Of a stretch of 64,000 nucleotides of DNA, positions 34,474-45,737 are shown one piece after another. The stretch comes from Bolinopsis microptera (lineage: Eukaryota; Ctenophora; Tentaculata; Lobata; Bolinopsidae), in NCBI RefSeq assembly GCF_026151205.1, contig NC_087072.1, positions 18,181,669 through 18,245,668 of the forward strand. Reading direction: 5' to 3'. The notes under the pieces were generated by a model. The model did not search any database and was not told the origin of the DNA. It was given only the letters and a program-made list of their open reading frames with translations. The first letter of the stretch is position 1. Every line of letters begins with the position of its first letter. A program made the position numbers and the translations under genes.

Positions 34474-35473
34474 TTTATTGGCGTATTCTGACATGTGTTC
34501 GACTCCTGTTTTGATATCGCCGGGAGAAATTTCCATTTCTTTGGAGTTGTGACAAAGGAACTCTGAACTTATTGTTCGGCGGCAAATTTATCTTTAAGTC
34601 AAATTTTTTAAATGTTTACGATTAATTTTATTTTAAAGTTTTAACATAGTCGAATTGTCAAGTAATACTAAATGCAGCTTCTTACGTAAAAATGAAACCC
34701 CTCATTGGTGGTAAGGCGACTTGAAATGTATCTAAGAATGTAGGAACAAAGTTGGCTTGAACTTGAATGGAAAGCTTGAAATTAGAATTGTATTTGAATG
34801 TGCAAAGAAATGGAAAAATTGGCTTTTTTTTTAAAAACAAAAAAAAAAAAAAAATGGTGGGGGGTTTGTCAGAGGTCAGGGGGGGGGGGGGGTGGGGGGG
34901 GGGGCGCGCGCGAACTGTCCCCCGCCTGTATTCTCTGTATACCGATGAGAATATCGCTAATCATCGAGTGCCAGTGTGTATGTGTACCTGCTCCACATCC
35001 TACACTTTCGTTTTTTATTCCAAAATAAGTATCATCATGAAAATGTATGTATAGTTATACGTATACTGTTGAATCCATCTTCAATTGTTGTGTGATACGA
35101 TGATTGATTTGTGAAACCTCAAAAAACACTTGATCCAATAATTAAGGTTTGCCAGAATTGAATCCTATATACACTTTCTATGTACTATAACTTATTAGTA
35201 TTACCTGATACCTATGTGGAAAGGTTTTAATTTTATTACTGTTTTAATTTTATTACAGTATTTCAATTCCCCCTGTGCAACGCAGTTTTGTGGGAGCAAT
35301 TTTTCATGACGTCTTTTGGCAATCGGATATCGAAATTTTTGATTTTAAAACTGAAACAGCTACAGATATCACAGTGCTGGCAAGCACGACCGCCGCCATT
35401 ATACTCTAACTCACTACTTATATAATTAACCCCCTTTACTATAGTTAGTAGTATACCCCTTTTACTGTTTCTC
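34474..35473. other. Intergenic stretch with A and G tracts
   Basis: No gene is seen. An A-rich run and long G tracts (about 34838-34902) create long but meaningless ORFs. Confidence 0.5.
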
Positions 35474-36782
35474 TTGATTCACGATATCAATCCTTCACAG
35501 CTCGGCGAGGCCCAGTGCATGGTGCATCTGATCTCGCCGATCTAGCGAAGAAGCTCAAGCATTACTGGACGCGCGGCCCAGTAAGTAGTGCATCGCGCGG
35601 CGCGGCGCTACAGCTGGTTTTCCAGGCATTAAGATCAAAGGAAGTAGTTAGCAGGCATATTACTTAGTAAGTTCAAAAATTATCATTCAGTGTCAAAAGG
35701 ATGACGAGGATAAGAAATACTACTAGTTATATGGAGGTTTTTAAGAAATTTGCGCAAAATACGCAAAAAACACGAAAATCGCCTTACTGGGAGACCTTAA
35801 ACCATTGATAATGGTTGACCCGGCGCGCGCTACTTTCGTAGCACTTGCATCGGGCCATTTCGAGAAGAAGGCGGCGCGCGCTACATTCGAAGAATTTTTG
35901 CGAGTAACATCGTCAACAGGGGACCTAGCAGGTGTTGTAGCGATGCACTACTGGGTCGCGCGCGCATCAAATAATGCTTCTGCAACCAGTATGCAGATCG
36001 GCGAGATGCGAAGGATTGACATCGTGAATCAAAGCAGGCTGTTATATTTATGTTCATAATCATAGAGATTAGGTTGTAGGTTTATAACCTACCAGGACGC
36101 GCGCCGAGTTGGACTCGTCGACGGTAATATTTGTCTTACGTTGTATGACCCGCCCGCGCTCGAATACGTGCGCGGGCTCCCCACCTTATTATATATATTG
36201 TGAAACAGACCGTTGGGGTCGCAAAAACGTGATACAAGGTAATATATGGAACAAATATTTTGCGAGTATCACCCGTTTATTAAGATTAGGCGGGCATGAC
36301 AGGCTGCTGGCTGAGCGCCGCGCCAGTAAGGAAATCGCCATATTCTGATTCAGGTGCTTTAAAACCATTTAAAAATAAAATTGTGTTGAGATCTGAAATT
36401 TTGCAGTGTGTGTCAGACGTTAAACAAATCGACTGCGAAAAAAGTTTTAGGTGTATCGGAAAGTGGATTTTCTGGAACCCTTGTTTTGTGACAGATTGTC
36501 TTAAAGCATATTTCATATTTATTTGTAGTATAGCGCGATGCGCTACTATTGTACTATGTACTAGTACTAGGCTGCACATCAAATAATTCTTCTCGCAACC
36601 ACAAATTCGGTAGATCGGCGAAATGCATTGTAGGTTTACAACCTACCAAGACGCGCGCCGAGTTGGACTCGTCGACGGTCCAATATATGTAATATGGAAC
36701 AGATATTTTACGAGTATCACCCGTTAACGAAATGCACCACTGGGCCTCGCCGAGCTGTGAGTTATTGACATCGTTAATCAAA
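35474..36782. mobile_element. Terminal-inverted-repeat element with GCGC-rich interior
   Basis: The left end reads TTGATTCACGATATCAATCC, then CACAGCTCGGCGAGGCCCAG. The right end, in reverse complement, reads TTGATTAACGATGTCAATAA, then the same CACAGCTCGGCGAGGCCCAG. The interior includes a segment at about 36093-36145 duplicated at about 36632-36682 (cctaccaggacgcgcgccg versus cctaccaagacgcgcgccg). A block at about 35835-35915 is repeated in inverse at about 37245-37310 outside the element. No transposase ORF is present. Confidence 0.7.
35620..35770 (+). repeat. Dispersed repeat, copy 1 (partner at 41615-41760)
   Basis: The series ttttccaggcattaa, gcaggcatatt, ataagaaata and ggaggtttttaagaaatttg recurs in the same order at 41615-41740. 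The identity is clear by eye. The family is unknown. Confidence 0.65.
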
Positions 36783-38047
36783 TTTATAGATAGACGATTT
36801 GCATGGCAATCAATTATAGATTATATTCAAATGTCCGTAGATTCAAAGGTTAAGCTTTAAAAAGGTACACTGTACAGCCATTTCGGAGCACAGGTCTTGA
36901 AGATAATTGATTAGACGTACTTCAGTTTACATTGCATTGTATGAAAAATAATTTAACGTCATCATTACCACTTGAGTTAACGGTTTTTAAATGTTAAAGC
37001 TTGATTTTTGAGAAAGTAAAATTAAAACTCTTCAATAATCTATTTTACATAATACATAAAAAGGGGTACGGTAATTTTATTGAAAGTTTGAGCATTGAGG
37101 CAACAATGAAGTTAGATAATTGCACTCAAGCATTCTGAAAATCTACCGAAAAGTTTTCTTAGCTTGCTCCTTCATACCGTGCGTCCTACACATATTTTTA
37201 TGTGTCATGGCGCGGCGTATTTGAAATGAAGATATTTGCTATTAAAGTTTGACGGATGTTACTCGTCTAAATTTCTTCGAAGTAGCGCGCGCCACTTTTT
37301 TCTCGAAATATTATCTATATTATATTTTAAACTTGACGAAATTTCCCCGGCAACGGGGACATAGAAGAAAAAACACCGAGATTCGACCTCAAAATGACCC
37401 TCTGGTGATGCCAAACCCAGCTCGCAAATGGAGTTGAAACCTCGCTATTTTTAGCAGGGTTGTAGAAAAAGGATAGGAATAGGCTATAGCATTCTTAGAA
37501 TTTTGATTTAGGCTTTAGATTTTTTATAATTAACGTCGGAAGTGAGGTAAAATAACCGTTAGAATAATGTCGTTATTTTAGCAAAGGTTTACTGCGCTGT
37601 TGCGTAGCAACGTTAAAATGCACGTGCGCGAGCAAAAACATTTTAACTACGCGCGTTGTTATGCTGTATGCTACGTCATAATTTCAAAACTAGCTCACAT
37701 TTACCATTTACGCTCACGCTATGACTTATATTCATAACTTTGGTTGTGATTGGTATTTTTTGATGCGGTAAAAAGTATCGTTTTGGGAATCCGAATACTA
37801 ACAACGCTGTCGCCATTGTTAGATAAATTCCATTATGTCTACAGTATAACAGAGCTATATGATGAAGAGAAATTAAAACATAACTGATTTTTAAAATTTC
37901 CTCGAACAAAGCTTTCGACTAGCGGGTTTCTAGTATAATATATTTTGAAACTTCGCTTGCTTATCAAACTATATATAAAATACCAATATGCACAAATTTA
38001 AGGTGATTCAATGTTGGATGCGCACGCAACGTTTGCTCAAAGTTTAC

Positions 38048-38320
38048 TTACCTGGGGACCTCAGGCTATCATGTTCATAAACATAGAGACATTAGGCGGA
38101 ATGACAGGCTGAGCGCGGCCCAGTAAAAAGTTTGCACGTGCGAAAGGTGAGAATTTTGCTCTTTCGCAATTCGTGTTTTCCCACGACAGTTAAATGGCAT
38201 TATATATGAATTTAATGCCAACTTGAATGAGTGGCATATTCATTACTGGGCCGCGCTCAGCCTGTCATTCCGCCAAATCTATATGTTAATGAACATAATA
38301 GCCTGGGGTCCTCAGGTAAC
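38048..38320. mobile_element. MITE-like palindrome with about 75-bp inverted repeats
   Basis: The left arm (38048-38125) contains cctggggacctcaggctatc, gcggaatgacaggctgagcg and cggcccagta. The right arm (38243-38319) is its inverse. About 115 bp of unique AT-rich sequence lies between. Confidence 0.8.
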
Positions 38321-38460
38321 ATATTCAGTCAGTGATGGACAGATATGCTTACCTGAACACAAGGAAATGTTTTCAAAGATAAAATTTCGAAATCGTTGAA
38401 ATTACCTCCTTATTAATGAAGTTATCAGTTTATATTTCGACTTTGTAAAGTACCCTGACA

Positions 38461-38542
38461 TTACCTGGGGACCTCAAGCTATCATGTTCATAAACACGAA
38501 TAGAGATTCGGCGGAATGACAGGCTGAGCGCGGCCCGGTAAA
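38461..38542. repeat. Third, single arm of the 38048 MITE family
   Basis: The sequence acctggggacctcaagctat, followed by gcggaatgacaggctgagcg, matches the left arm of the 38048-38320 element in the same orientation. No partner arm is seen. Confidence 0.75.
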
Positions 38543-38573
38543 CCCTGACATTAATCAAAAAGAGATGATATTG

Positions 38574-38635
38574 ATATTTGACCAAAGCCCATAATCATGG
38601 GTAGAGTGGACCGCTGCCAGTGTCTCTTTGCTCTT
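38574..38635 (+). repeat. Dispersed repeat with cccataatcatgggtagag, copy 1
   Basis: The same block, including ccgctgccagtgtctct, occurs inverted at 53910-53977. A shorter version (aaacccatactcatgggtag) is at 52154-52185, inside another element. Confidence 0.7.
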
Positions 38636-38787
38636 GTAAGGACGGAAAAGGTGTTCTTTAGTCCGTGCCATCACAGGGTGTCGAGTCTCCGTGCTCAGTT
38701 GAGGCTCCAGCCTAGCTAGACTAACGGCTAGGCATCCACAGGGCTTGATTTCTGCAAACCGGTTACGACACGAGGGTTCACGAGTTG

Positions 38788-38990
38788 CTCTAACCAGAGC
38801 CCTCTCGCTTGCAGTAGCGCGCGACCGCCGGAGTGCGGAGGCGGCAAAGATCCTACTTGTGCCTACGCGTACTGCGTGACGCGCTTGTTTCACAAGTAGG
38901 ATCCTACTTGCTCTAACCAGAGCCCTCTCGCTTGCACTTGCAGTAGCGCGTCACGCAGTACGCGTAGGCACATGGCTATGTGAAGTTCAC
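38788..38990. repeat. Nested inverted repeats: 26-bp and 14-bp perfect arms plus a direct repeat
   Basis: GTGCCTACGCGTACTGCGTG, continuing ACGCGC, at about 38859-38884 is perfectly inverted at about 38946-38971. Between them are cacaagtaggatcc and its neighbour ggatcctacttg. ctctaaccagagccctctcg occurs at 38788 and again at 38909. Unit family unknown. Confidence 0.75.
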
Positions 38991-39440
38991 GAGGCCTTGC
39001 GTTCTGGGCCAATGGCCTGACGACAAACCGATGGGTTTTAGGAAGAGGCAATGGATGTAGGAGCTTTGGTTAATGACCTTTAATTTTAATGATAGTTCAA
39101 TTCGCAAGTTCATTCACAATTTCATTCATAATTTAGTTCATAGTTGTAATGACCGGATTCGGTCTTATTTGGAATACACTGTACTTTTGAGTCATTGTGT
39201 CAAGCACAGATTTACTTGAGTTACTTCATGCTGGACTGATAGTTTCAGTTCCAGCTAATTGGACGATTGAGAGACGGTAATTTGGAGGATGTTGGGATAA
39301 ACCTACCAACATAATGGCAAATATATTAGGAAATGGTTACTATAAAACAAATGTGAAAATATCAATATTAGGCATTAACGTTAAGAATAAGATGGGGCTG
39401 CCTAGCTGGCAAGCCAAAATGGAGGAGCTACTCCGTGCCC

Positions 39441-40080
39441 ACTTGTGAACCTCCATCACATACATTGCTTAACTAGCGTCGATACATTGCTCACCGTCCG
39501 AGCACTTCAAATATCCTTCTGGACATTCTCTTTCTCAGGACAATGTCCTAATACTGGAAAAAGCTGTCAGACTTCTCGGTTTGCAATTCTTCCCATTCAA
39601 TCAGCGAGTTGTTGCTCTAATCGCATTTGTACGATCGATATTCAGCAACTTTAGCTTTGTAGTTGTAGTTGTAGACTTTGTTCTAACTAAGCATTATATT
39701 TGTCCTATTACTCATGCCCTCGGCAATTTGTAAGCTATTTTACGCAAAAGTGAACTTCATAAAGACGTTGAAAACAATCAAACACCAGCAAATTGTGACA
39801 TATAAGAGATTAAAAACCCACAAATTCTCCATTGAAAGGTACAAGAACCAACTTGTGAACCTCCATCACATACATTGCGTCGATACATTGCTCACCGTCC
39901 TAGCACTTCTGGACATTCTCTTTCTCAGGACAATGTCCTATAATACTGGAAATATTCAGACTTCTCGGTTCCCAATTCTTCCCATTTAATCAGCGAGTTG
40001 TTGCTCTAATCGCACTTGTAGTTAGTAGTACAATCGATATTCAGCAACTTTAGCTTTGTACTTGTAGCTGTAGAGCACGA
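39441..40080. repeat. Two direct copies of a 225-bp repeat
   Basis: Copies at about 39443-39675 and 39850-40075 share cttgtgaacctccatcacat, ggacattctctttctcagga and gatattcagcaactttagct. They differ by small indels. No coding function is seen. Confidence 0.75.
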
Positions 40081-40299
40081 CCGTCACAACCTGATAATAC
40101 AGGTAATTTATGATGACTATGAGCAATACTCTCAGTCTCACTATTACATTAAGTGTAACGATGTTATTATTTTTAATCGATATAATAGAAATATTAGTTA
40201 GTGTTTAAATGCTCCAAAGCCCTTTATACTTATAGTGTTGAGTTTACGGGTCAGGCGAACATTATAGCATCAAACGTAAAGAAAAGTGTTTCCAGGGAA

Positions 40300-40625
40300 A
40301 AAAGTCAAAAGGGGGGGGGGGGGGGGGGGGAGGGGGGGGGGCGGCCATAATTACATAATATTGCTGTCAGGAGGGGGGGGGGGGGGGGGTTGGGTCTTGA
40401 TTACGGTTGATTACGGAGGGGGGAGGGGGTAAAAATCTTGATTACGTAATTGTGAAGTGTGAACGACTCCTAATCAACTAGCATTCAGCAAACGACCGGA
40501 ATAAGAATTTTGAAATGGACGGGACCGGGACCGGGATTGGTAAATTTTGACCGGGACCGGGATTTTTTATCCAATTTGAAATTGGCCGGGATTAGTCAAA
40601 TTTGACCGGGACCGGGATTTTAGCT
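40300..40625. repeat. G-tract and gggaccggga simple-sequence region
   Basis: Long G tracts occupy about 40311-40390, followed by gattacgg repeats. At 40515-40620 the motif ttgaccgggaccgggatt recurs three times. Confidence 0.7.
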
Positions 40626-40813
40626 TTATTTGGACACAAAATTAAGCGGAATCAACTATTAGTATTAGTGCGGAAGTGATCCATGTTTAAGATGACAATT
40701 TGTTTAAGATTAAATATTTGTTGAGTTTCATACTATAAATGATATGATTTCTATTTTCTACTAAGAGTGCTGAAGTAGAGAAGAGCTCTAGGAATTGTTG
40801 CAAATTGTTTGCA

Positions 40814-40997
<184 letters not shown>

Positions 40998-41614
40998 CAA
41001 TCCCCCCCACCTCCACCAATTAAAAAACTGCTTGATCAGATACGACAGTTGCGCCCAATCGATATAGAAATCCCCCAATTATAATAAAAAGGAAATTTTA
41101 TTCAATAAAAATCGTACGATCATAACGATAGACGCAAAGCTGCGAAGAATGGTCCAGGAAACAAAAGGGAAAATCCATTAAGATTTTTGAGCAAGTTTTA
41201 GGAGGGTCTGTACGTGGCTTTATACTTTTATACCAGAGCTGAGTAGTAGCATCCTGTATAATTACATATATATATATTTCCTGTAGATCCTTGGTATATA
41301 AGCTACATTTGACAGAGCATTGTGTGGAGTGAGCTATGTGCCCATCCTTGGAGAACCCGGCGAATGTCCTTGCTGTACGGCAGTGTTAAACAAGGAACTG
41401 AAACCGAGGGGTTCCGTTCAGGCCCTTCACACTTTGTTTCTGTCTAGTTCTAATGTACCGTCACAATAGTGACTTTAATATATGACGGGATCATAGTATT
41501 ATTATTATATATATTATATTATTATATATTAGTCGTTCATTATTATCTTTATCCTATAGCACAGGCTAGCAATAAGCACATTATACTCACTATACTATTA
41601 TACCCCCTTTGCTG

Positions 41615-41760
41615 TTTTCAGGCATTAACTCTCACCGAAAGTAGTTCAGCAGGCATATTCTAAGTTCAAAACATTCTAATTCAATGTCAAAGATGACAGG
41701 AATAAGAAATAGTTATGTGGAGGTTTTTAAGAAATTTGCGAAAAATACGCGTCAGCAGTG
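41615..41760 (+). repeat. Dispersed repeat, copy 2 (partner at 35620-35770)
   Basis: Same ordered blocks as the copy at 35620-35770. It lies just upstream of PLE-2. Confidence 0.65.
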
Positions 41761-41934
41761 AACAATTACCGCGAGCAGCAAGCAAATGAACAAATTGCGT
41801 CGGCAAAATAACGAGCATATAAAACACGCACAAAATCGTATGCGGAACTATTGAAACGTAGTTACGCAAGAACCAGAATCTTCTAAAATCGTCCAGATTA
41901 TACTAATATCGATCCAGCGCTTTCCTATATATAG

Positions 41935-43887
41935 AATGATAGATCTGTATATAGTATTGTAAATAATGTAGATGATTTAGTTTCAGAATTAATTGATAAA
42001 ATTTCATGTTGGACAGTCAAGTATAAAGAAGAATTAGGTATGTCTAAGAAGGTCAGGGAGTGGGTTATTCCGTGTACGGAGCTCAACCAGCCTGGTAATA
42101 TGTACCTGAATCCCAAGGCCCACAAGCCACCTTTGTACCCTGGGAGGATGATTACTACTGGATGTGGTTCGTACATTGAGAACCTATCTGCCCTGACTGC
42201 ATACGAATTGAAGAAGGCTATTTTAGATTATAGAATTATTGACACCCCTCATTTTTTGAGGAAGATTGATAGCTTGAATGAGTCCACCATATTGTTGGGT
42301 AAGGAGGTGATACATGTTGCCATAGATATATCCAACATGTTCACCAATATCCCCAGGGATATGGGGATCCAACAATGCACCAAGCACCTGAATGAAAGAA
42401 GTAGTTATGATCAATTGTTCAGTACAGAATGCATTATTAGTGCTCTAGAAATCACTCTTGATTACAACATAGCTTCGTTCAACGGTATAACATACCGTCA
42501 GGAGCGTGGAGCGGCGATGGGTCCTAAGAACTCATGTGAGTATGCAGATTGTGCAATGGATAAGATCGATATTTTAGTTAATGAAAGAGATTTAGAACAT
42601 GGCCCGCCACACAGACCAGCATTCTGGGGTAGGTTGCGTGACGATATATACATAGCCTGGCCTGGTACTGTTGAGGAGCTTCTACAATTTATGGAATGGC
42701 TCAATAGTATCCATCCGGACCTTGTGTTTACTTACGACTACTCTAAGGATGGTGTTGAGTTTTTAGACACCTATGTCTATGCTGTTGGCGATGTTATTCA
42801 TACCAAACTTTACTCTAAGCCCAGTGACACCCACTGCTATCTCATCCCCACCTCATGTCATAGGAGCCATGTTCTCAAAAACATACCCTATGGTGTGGCG
42901 AGGCGAGTGAGGCAGAACAATAGTGAAGACACTAATTTCTTAGAGCAAAGGGAGGTATATACTGGTTACCTTGTAGCCCGTGGTTACCATTCTAGTATTG
43001 TAGACGATGCTTTCAACAAATTTAGTGATATAACCAATAGGAAAAACTTGTATGCCCCTAAAAATAAGGATGAGACGACTACTTGTCTAATACCCATGGT
43101 GATGGATCAGAATCCAGCACTTCCCAACATGGGGAGCATTATTCACAAGTATAAGCACCTTCTTAATCTCGATCCAGCCTTGAAGAAGCTAGTACGTGCA
43201 GACAGTGTATTTGTAAGTCACCGAAAGAATCAAACTATCGGTGGCATGCTTGTACACAATAAGTATCGTGCTAGTGGAACTGTAAGCAGTGATAGAGATG
43301 GAGAAGCCACTGCTAGTCAATTTCTTGAACCAGACGCTGCAATATTGCCGGCTGTTCGGGAGGCTGACAACGCAGGGTGCCATGCCTGTGGAAAATGCTA
43401 TGTTTGTAAGCAAAGTTTCCTGTCCCCTTGTTCCAAATTTAGTAGTCACCATTCTAAACAAGTTTTCCCTATTACTAAATATATAACTTGTCAGAGTAAT
43501 AACCTTATTTATTTAATGGAGTGTAGAACTTGTAAACAGTCGTATGTAGGATATACTACTTCTAATCTCCCTAAGAGATTTTCTAATCATAAGAGCCACA
43601 TTAAGAAAGGTATCAGAAGTTGTAAGTTAGTAAATCACTTTTTAGATATTGATCATGATTTAGATTTTAGTTCAGTAGCTTTATATAACTCTTCACTTAG
43701 TACGCACCTTTCTGTTATTATAGTGGACGCTCTTGAATTTAAACCTGAAATAAGTCAAGCAGATAGGGAAAAGGCCATGGAAGCTAGAGAGGGGTTCTAC
43801 CAGACCCAATTGAAAACCCTTGAGCGTTATGGGGGTATGAACACCCTCGATAGTAACCACATCCTTTTTAAATCCGCTGGAGCTTAG
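41935..43887 (+). mobile_element. Penelope-like retroelement PLE-2 (RT plus C-terminal GIY-YIG)
   Basis: The frame is open from 41935, with its first ATG at 42040 giving 615 aa. RT blocks are YLNPKAHKPPLYPGRMI, DISNMFTNIP (palm motif A), GAAMGPKNSCEYAD, and motif C as RLRDDIYIAW, where Arg replaces the usual Tyr but both Asp are kept. The C-terminal part has a Cys cluster (GCHACGKCYVCKQ), then GIY-YIG with NNLIYLMECRTCKQSYVGYT, FSNHKSH and a late Glu in MEAREGFYQTQLKTL. The N-terminal PLE region is absent, so the copy is 5'-truncated, but the remaining ORF is intact. It differs strongly in sequence from PLE-1 and represents another lineage. Confidence 0.9.
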
Positions 43888-44670
43888 TGTTTAGTTTATT
43901 TATTTTATTTGACATGATCTCAGCCTATTAACCCGTGTTTAGTTTACAATATTGCTATCAGAGACGTGTTATATCCATTACTATTTATATATTTTTACTG
44001 CTTGATTCAGAGAAATCTAGCTTTTTCCGAGAAACTAATCTTTAATAGATTAGATAAAATGTACGCAGCCATTCTTTTCGTTTGATTATTACCCAGTATA
44101 TTTTAGTTTTGTACCGTTTTAAGTCACATAGTTTTGTACGTCTTCCTAAGACTTGTTTTCCTTTCCTAGTTTGTAAGTTATTTTAAAGATTTGTGAATAT
44201 TCCAGTTGCTTTTAGAACAATTTTATCTCAGATAACGATGTTTAATAAAATGATGCAAAGACTTATTTCGAAGATCTAATCAACACCGACTTTTAATGTG
44301 TAGGAGTACAGCTACAAAATATATATATATACCATGTGAGTGTGACATGACAAAAGCGTCATCTTTGTTTTAGACAAAGTGTTTTACCTTATGATCAGAT
44401 TATAATCTCCTCGGATCCGTCCCAATCTTATTCCGGAGAAATCAGCACGTGTCAGGTATAGTTATATACGGTAAAGGTGATTGAAGAAAATCACCAAACC
44501 AATATCGCGATAAGAGGTCACGTCAGGATGCCTCAGGACTCAGGAGGTAACACTAACTATGAGTTCAAGTAGAAAATTAACAGTTCATGGTTGAACCTAG
44601 CAGGGCCGGTGCACTAATCAGCACTATCAGTTAGATTTTTCGTTCCACTTGTTCCGCGGAAGGAGTATTG
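43888..44670. other. PLE-2 3' flank, no gene seen
   Basis: This AT-rich sequence may include the PLE-2 3' UTR. Its end could not be placed. A (TA)n run lies at about 44320-44330. Confidence 0.4.
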
Positions 44671-45145
44671 CATTGGGCAATTTGGTAATCTAGCTAGGCA
44701 CACTTGGGGCACACTTGGGGCAGATACAGTTGGGGCACAGCTGGGGCACACTTGGGGCACACTCGGGGCACAGTTGAGGCAAAAATTACCTGAAGCACAG
44801 TTTAAGTAAACTAAACACACTTGGGACACAAAGTTACTTGGGTCACACTTGGGTCACACTTGGAGCACATTTGGGGCACACTTGGGGCACAAAGTTACTT
44901 GGGGCACACTTGGGGCACACTTGGGTCACACTTGGGGCACACTTGGGGCACACTTGGGGCAAAAAGTTACTAGGGGCAGTAACAAGTGTGCCCCAAGTGT
45001 GCCTCAGGAAATTCAATTTTGTGCCCCAAGTGTGCCTCAGGAAATTCAATCTTGTGCCCCAAGTGTGCCCCAAGTTTGTCTCAGGAAATTCAATTTTGTG
45101 CCCCAAGTGTGCCCCAAGTGTGCCTAGCTAGATTACCAAATTGCT
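44671..45145. mobile_element. Fold-back element with 11-bp ACACTTGGGGC arrays, relative of the 10901 element
   Basis: The ends GCAATTTGGTAATCTAGCTA (44677 onward) and their inverse (to 45144) flank arrays of ACACTTGGGGC, with variants, in opposite orientations meeting near 44980. aggaaattcaattttg spacers interrupt the right arm. GGAGTATTG occurs immediately outside both ends (44662-44670, 45146-45154), which suggests an 8-9-bp target duplication. The 34-bp terminus matches that of the 10901-11080 element at about 27 positions by eye. Confidence 0.85.
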
Positions 45146-45737
45146 GGAGTATTGAGAAGCAGGAGTGTTCCGCAGAAGCAATATTAAGAGGTGCAAGGAT
45201 CTCAAAGGAACTTTTAATCGAATTCCACAATCAAAAGGTCGCTTTGTAAATGTGATTTTCCTTGAGTCACAGCAACGGTATGTGTTTATTACATGTACAA
45301 TTAGGTTACCTGCAGTCTGCAGGACTATATCAGTATATATGAATATCTGTATATATTAGGACGCAATGAAACTACCGGACCACGATGTATGGGGACTTGC
45401 CACCCCATGGCAACATTAAAATATATCGACTCTGTTACATCGTTTCCTGTTAATATAAAACTCCGTTACAAAATGAACTGGGATCTGGCAATACTACACC
45501 TTAGTTCGATAAAATATGATAAAGTAATGTATTATAACTAGACTTAAGTAAAAGTCTGAAAGAATGTAGAAAACAAAATATATACTGCTAGAAAGCTAAA
45601 TAATAAACTGCCAAAGAATAGTTAACGTGATATAAAACTGTTCCGAAACGATCAAAAGATCAAAGGGGGAAGTGAATGGATCACGGACGAGGTAACATGC
45701 ATAAGGAATTACAGGTATGGCCTCACACACAATATAA
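45146..45737. other. Spacer with a solo inverted-repeat fragment
   Basis: 45296-45340 (acaattaggttacctgcagt, then ctgcaggactatatc) resembles the terminus of the 51914-52581 element. Nothing else is recognised. The part next to 45737 may be the 3' UTR of the Naiad-like element. Confidence 0.4.

Noticed and set aside
38046-38070. U1-snRNA-like acttacctgg
   Set aside because: It is the MITE terminus, present in three arms, with no snRNA body.
44614-45249. Overlapping ORFs with GHTWGT and CPKCAPSV repeats
   Set aside because: Translations of the 11-bp array in the fold-back element on both strands, with no unique coding sequence.
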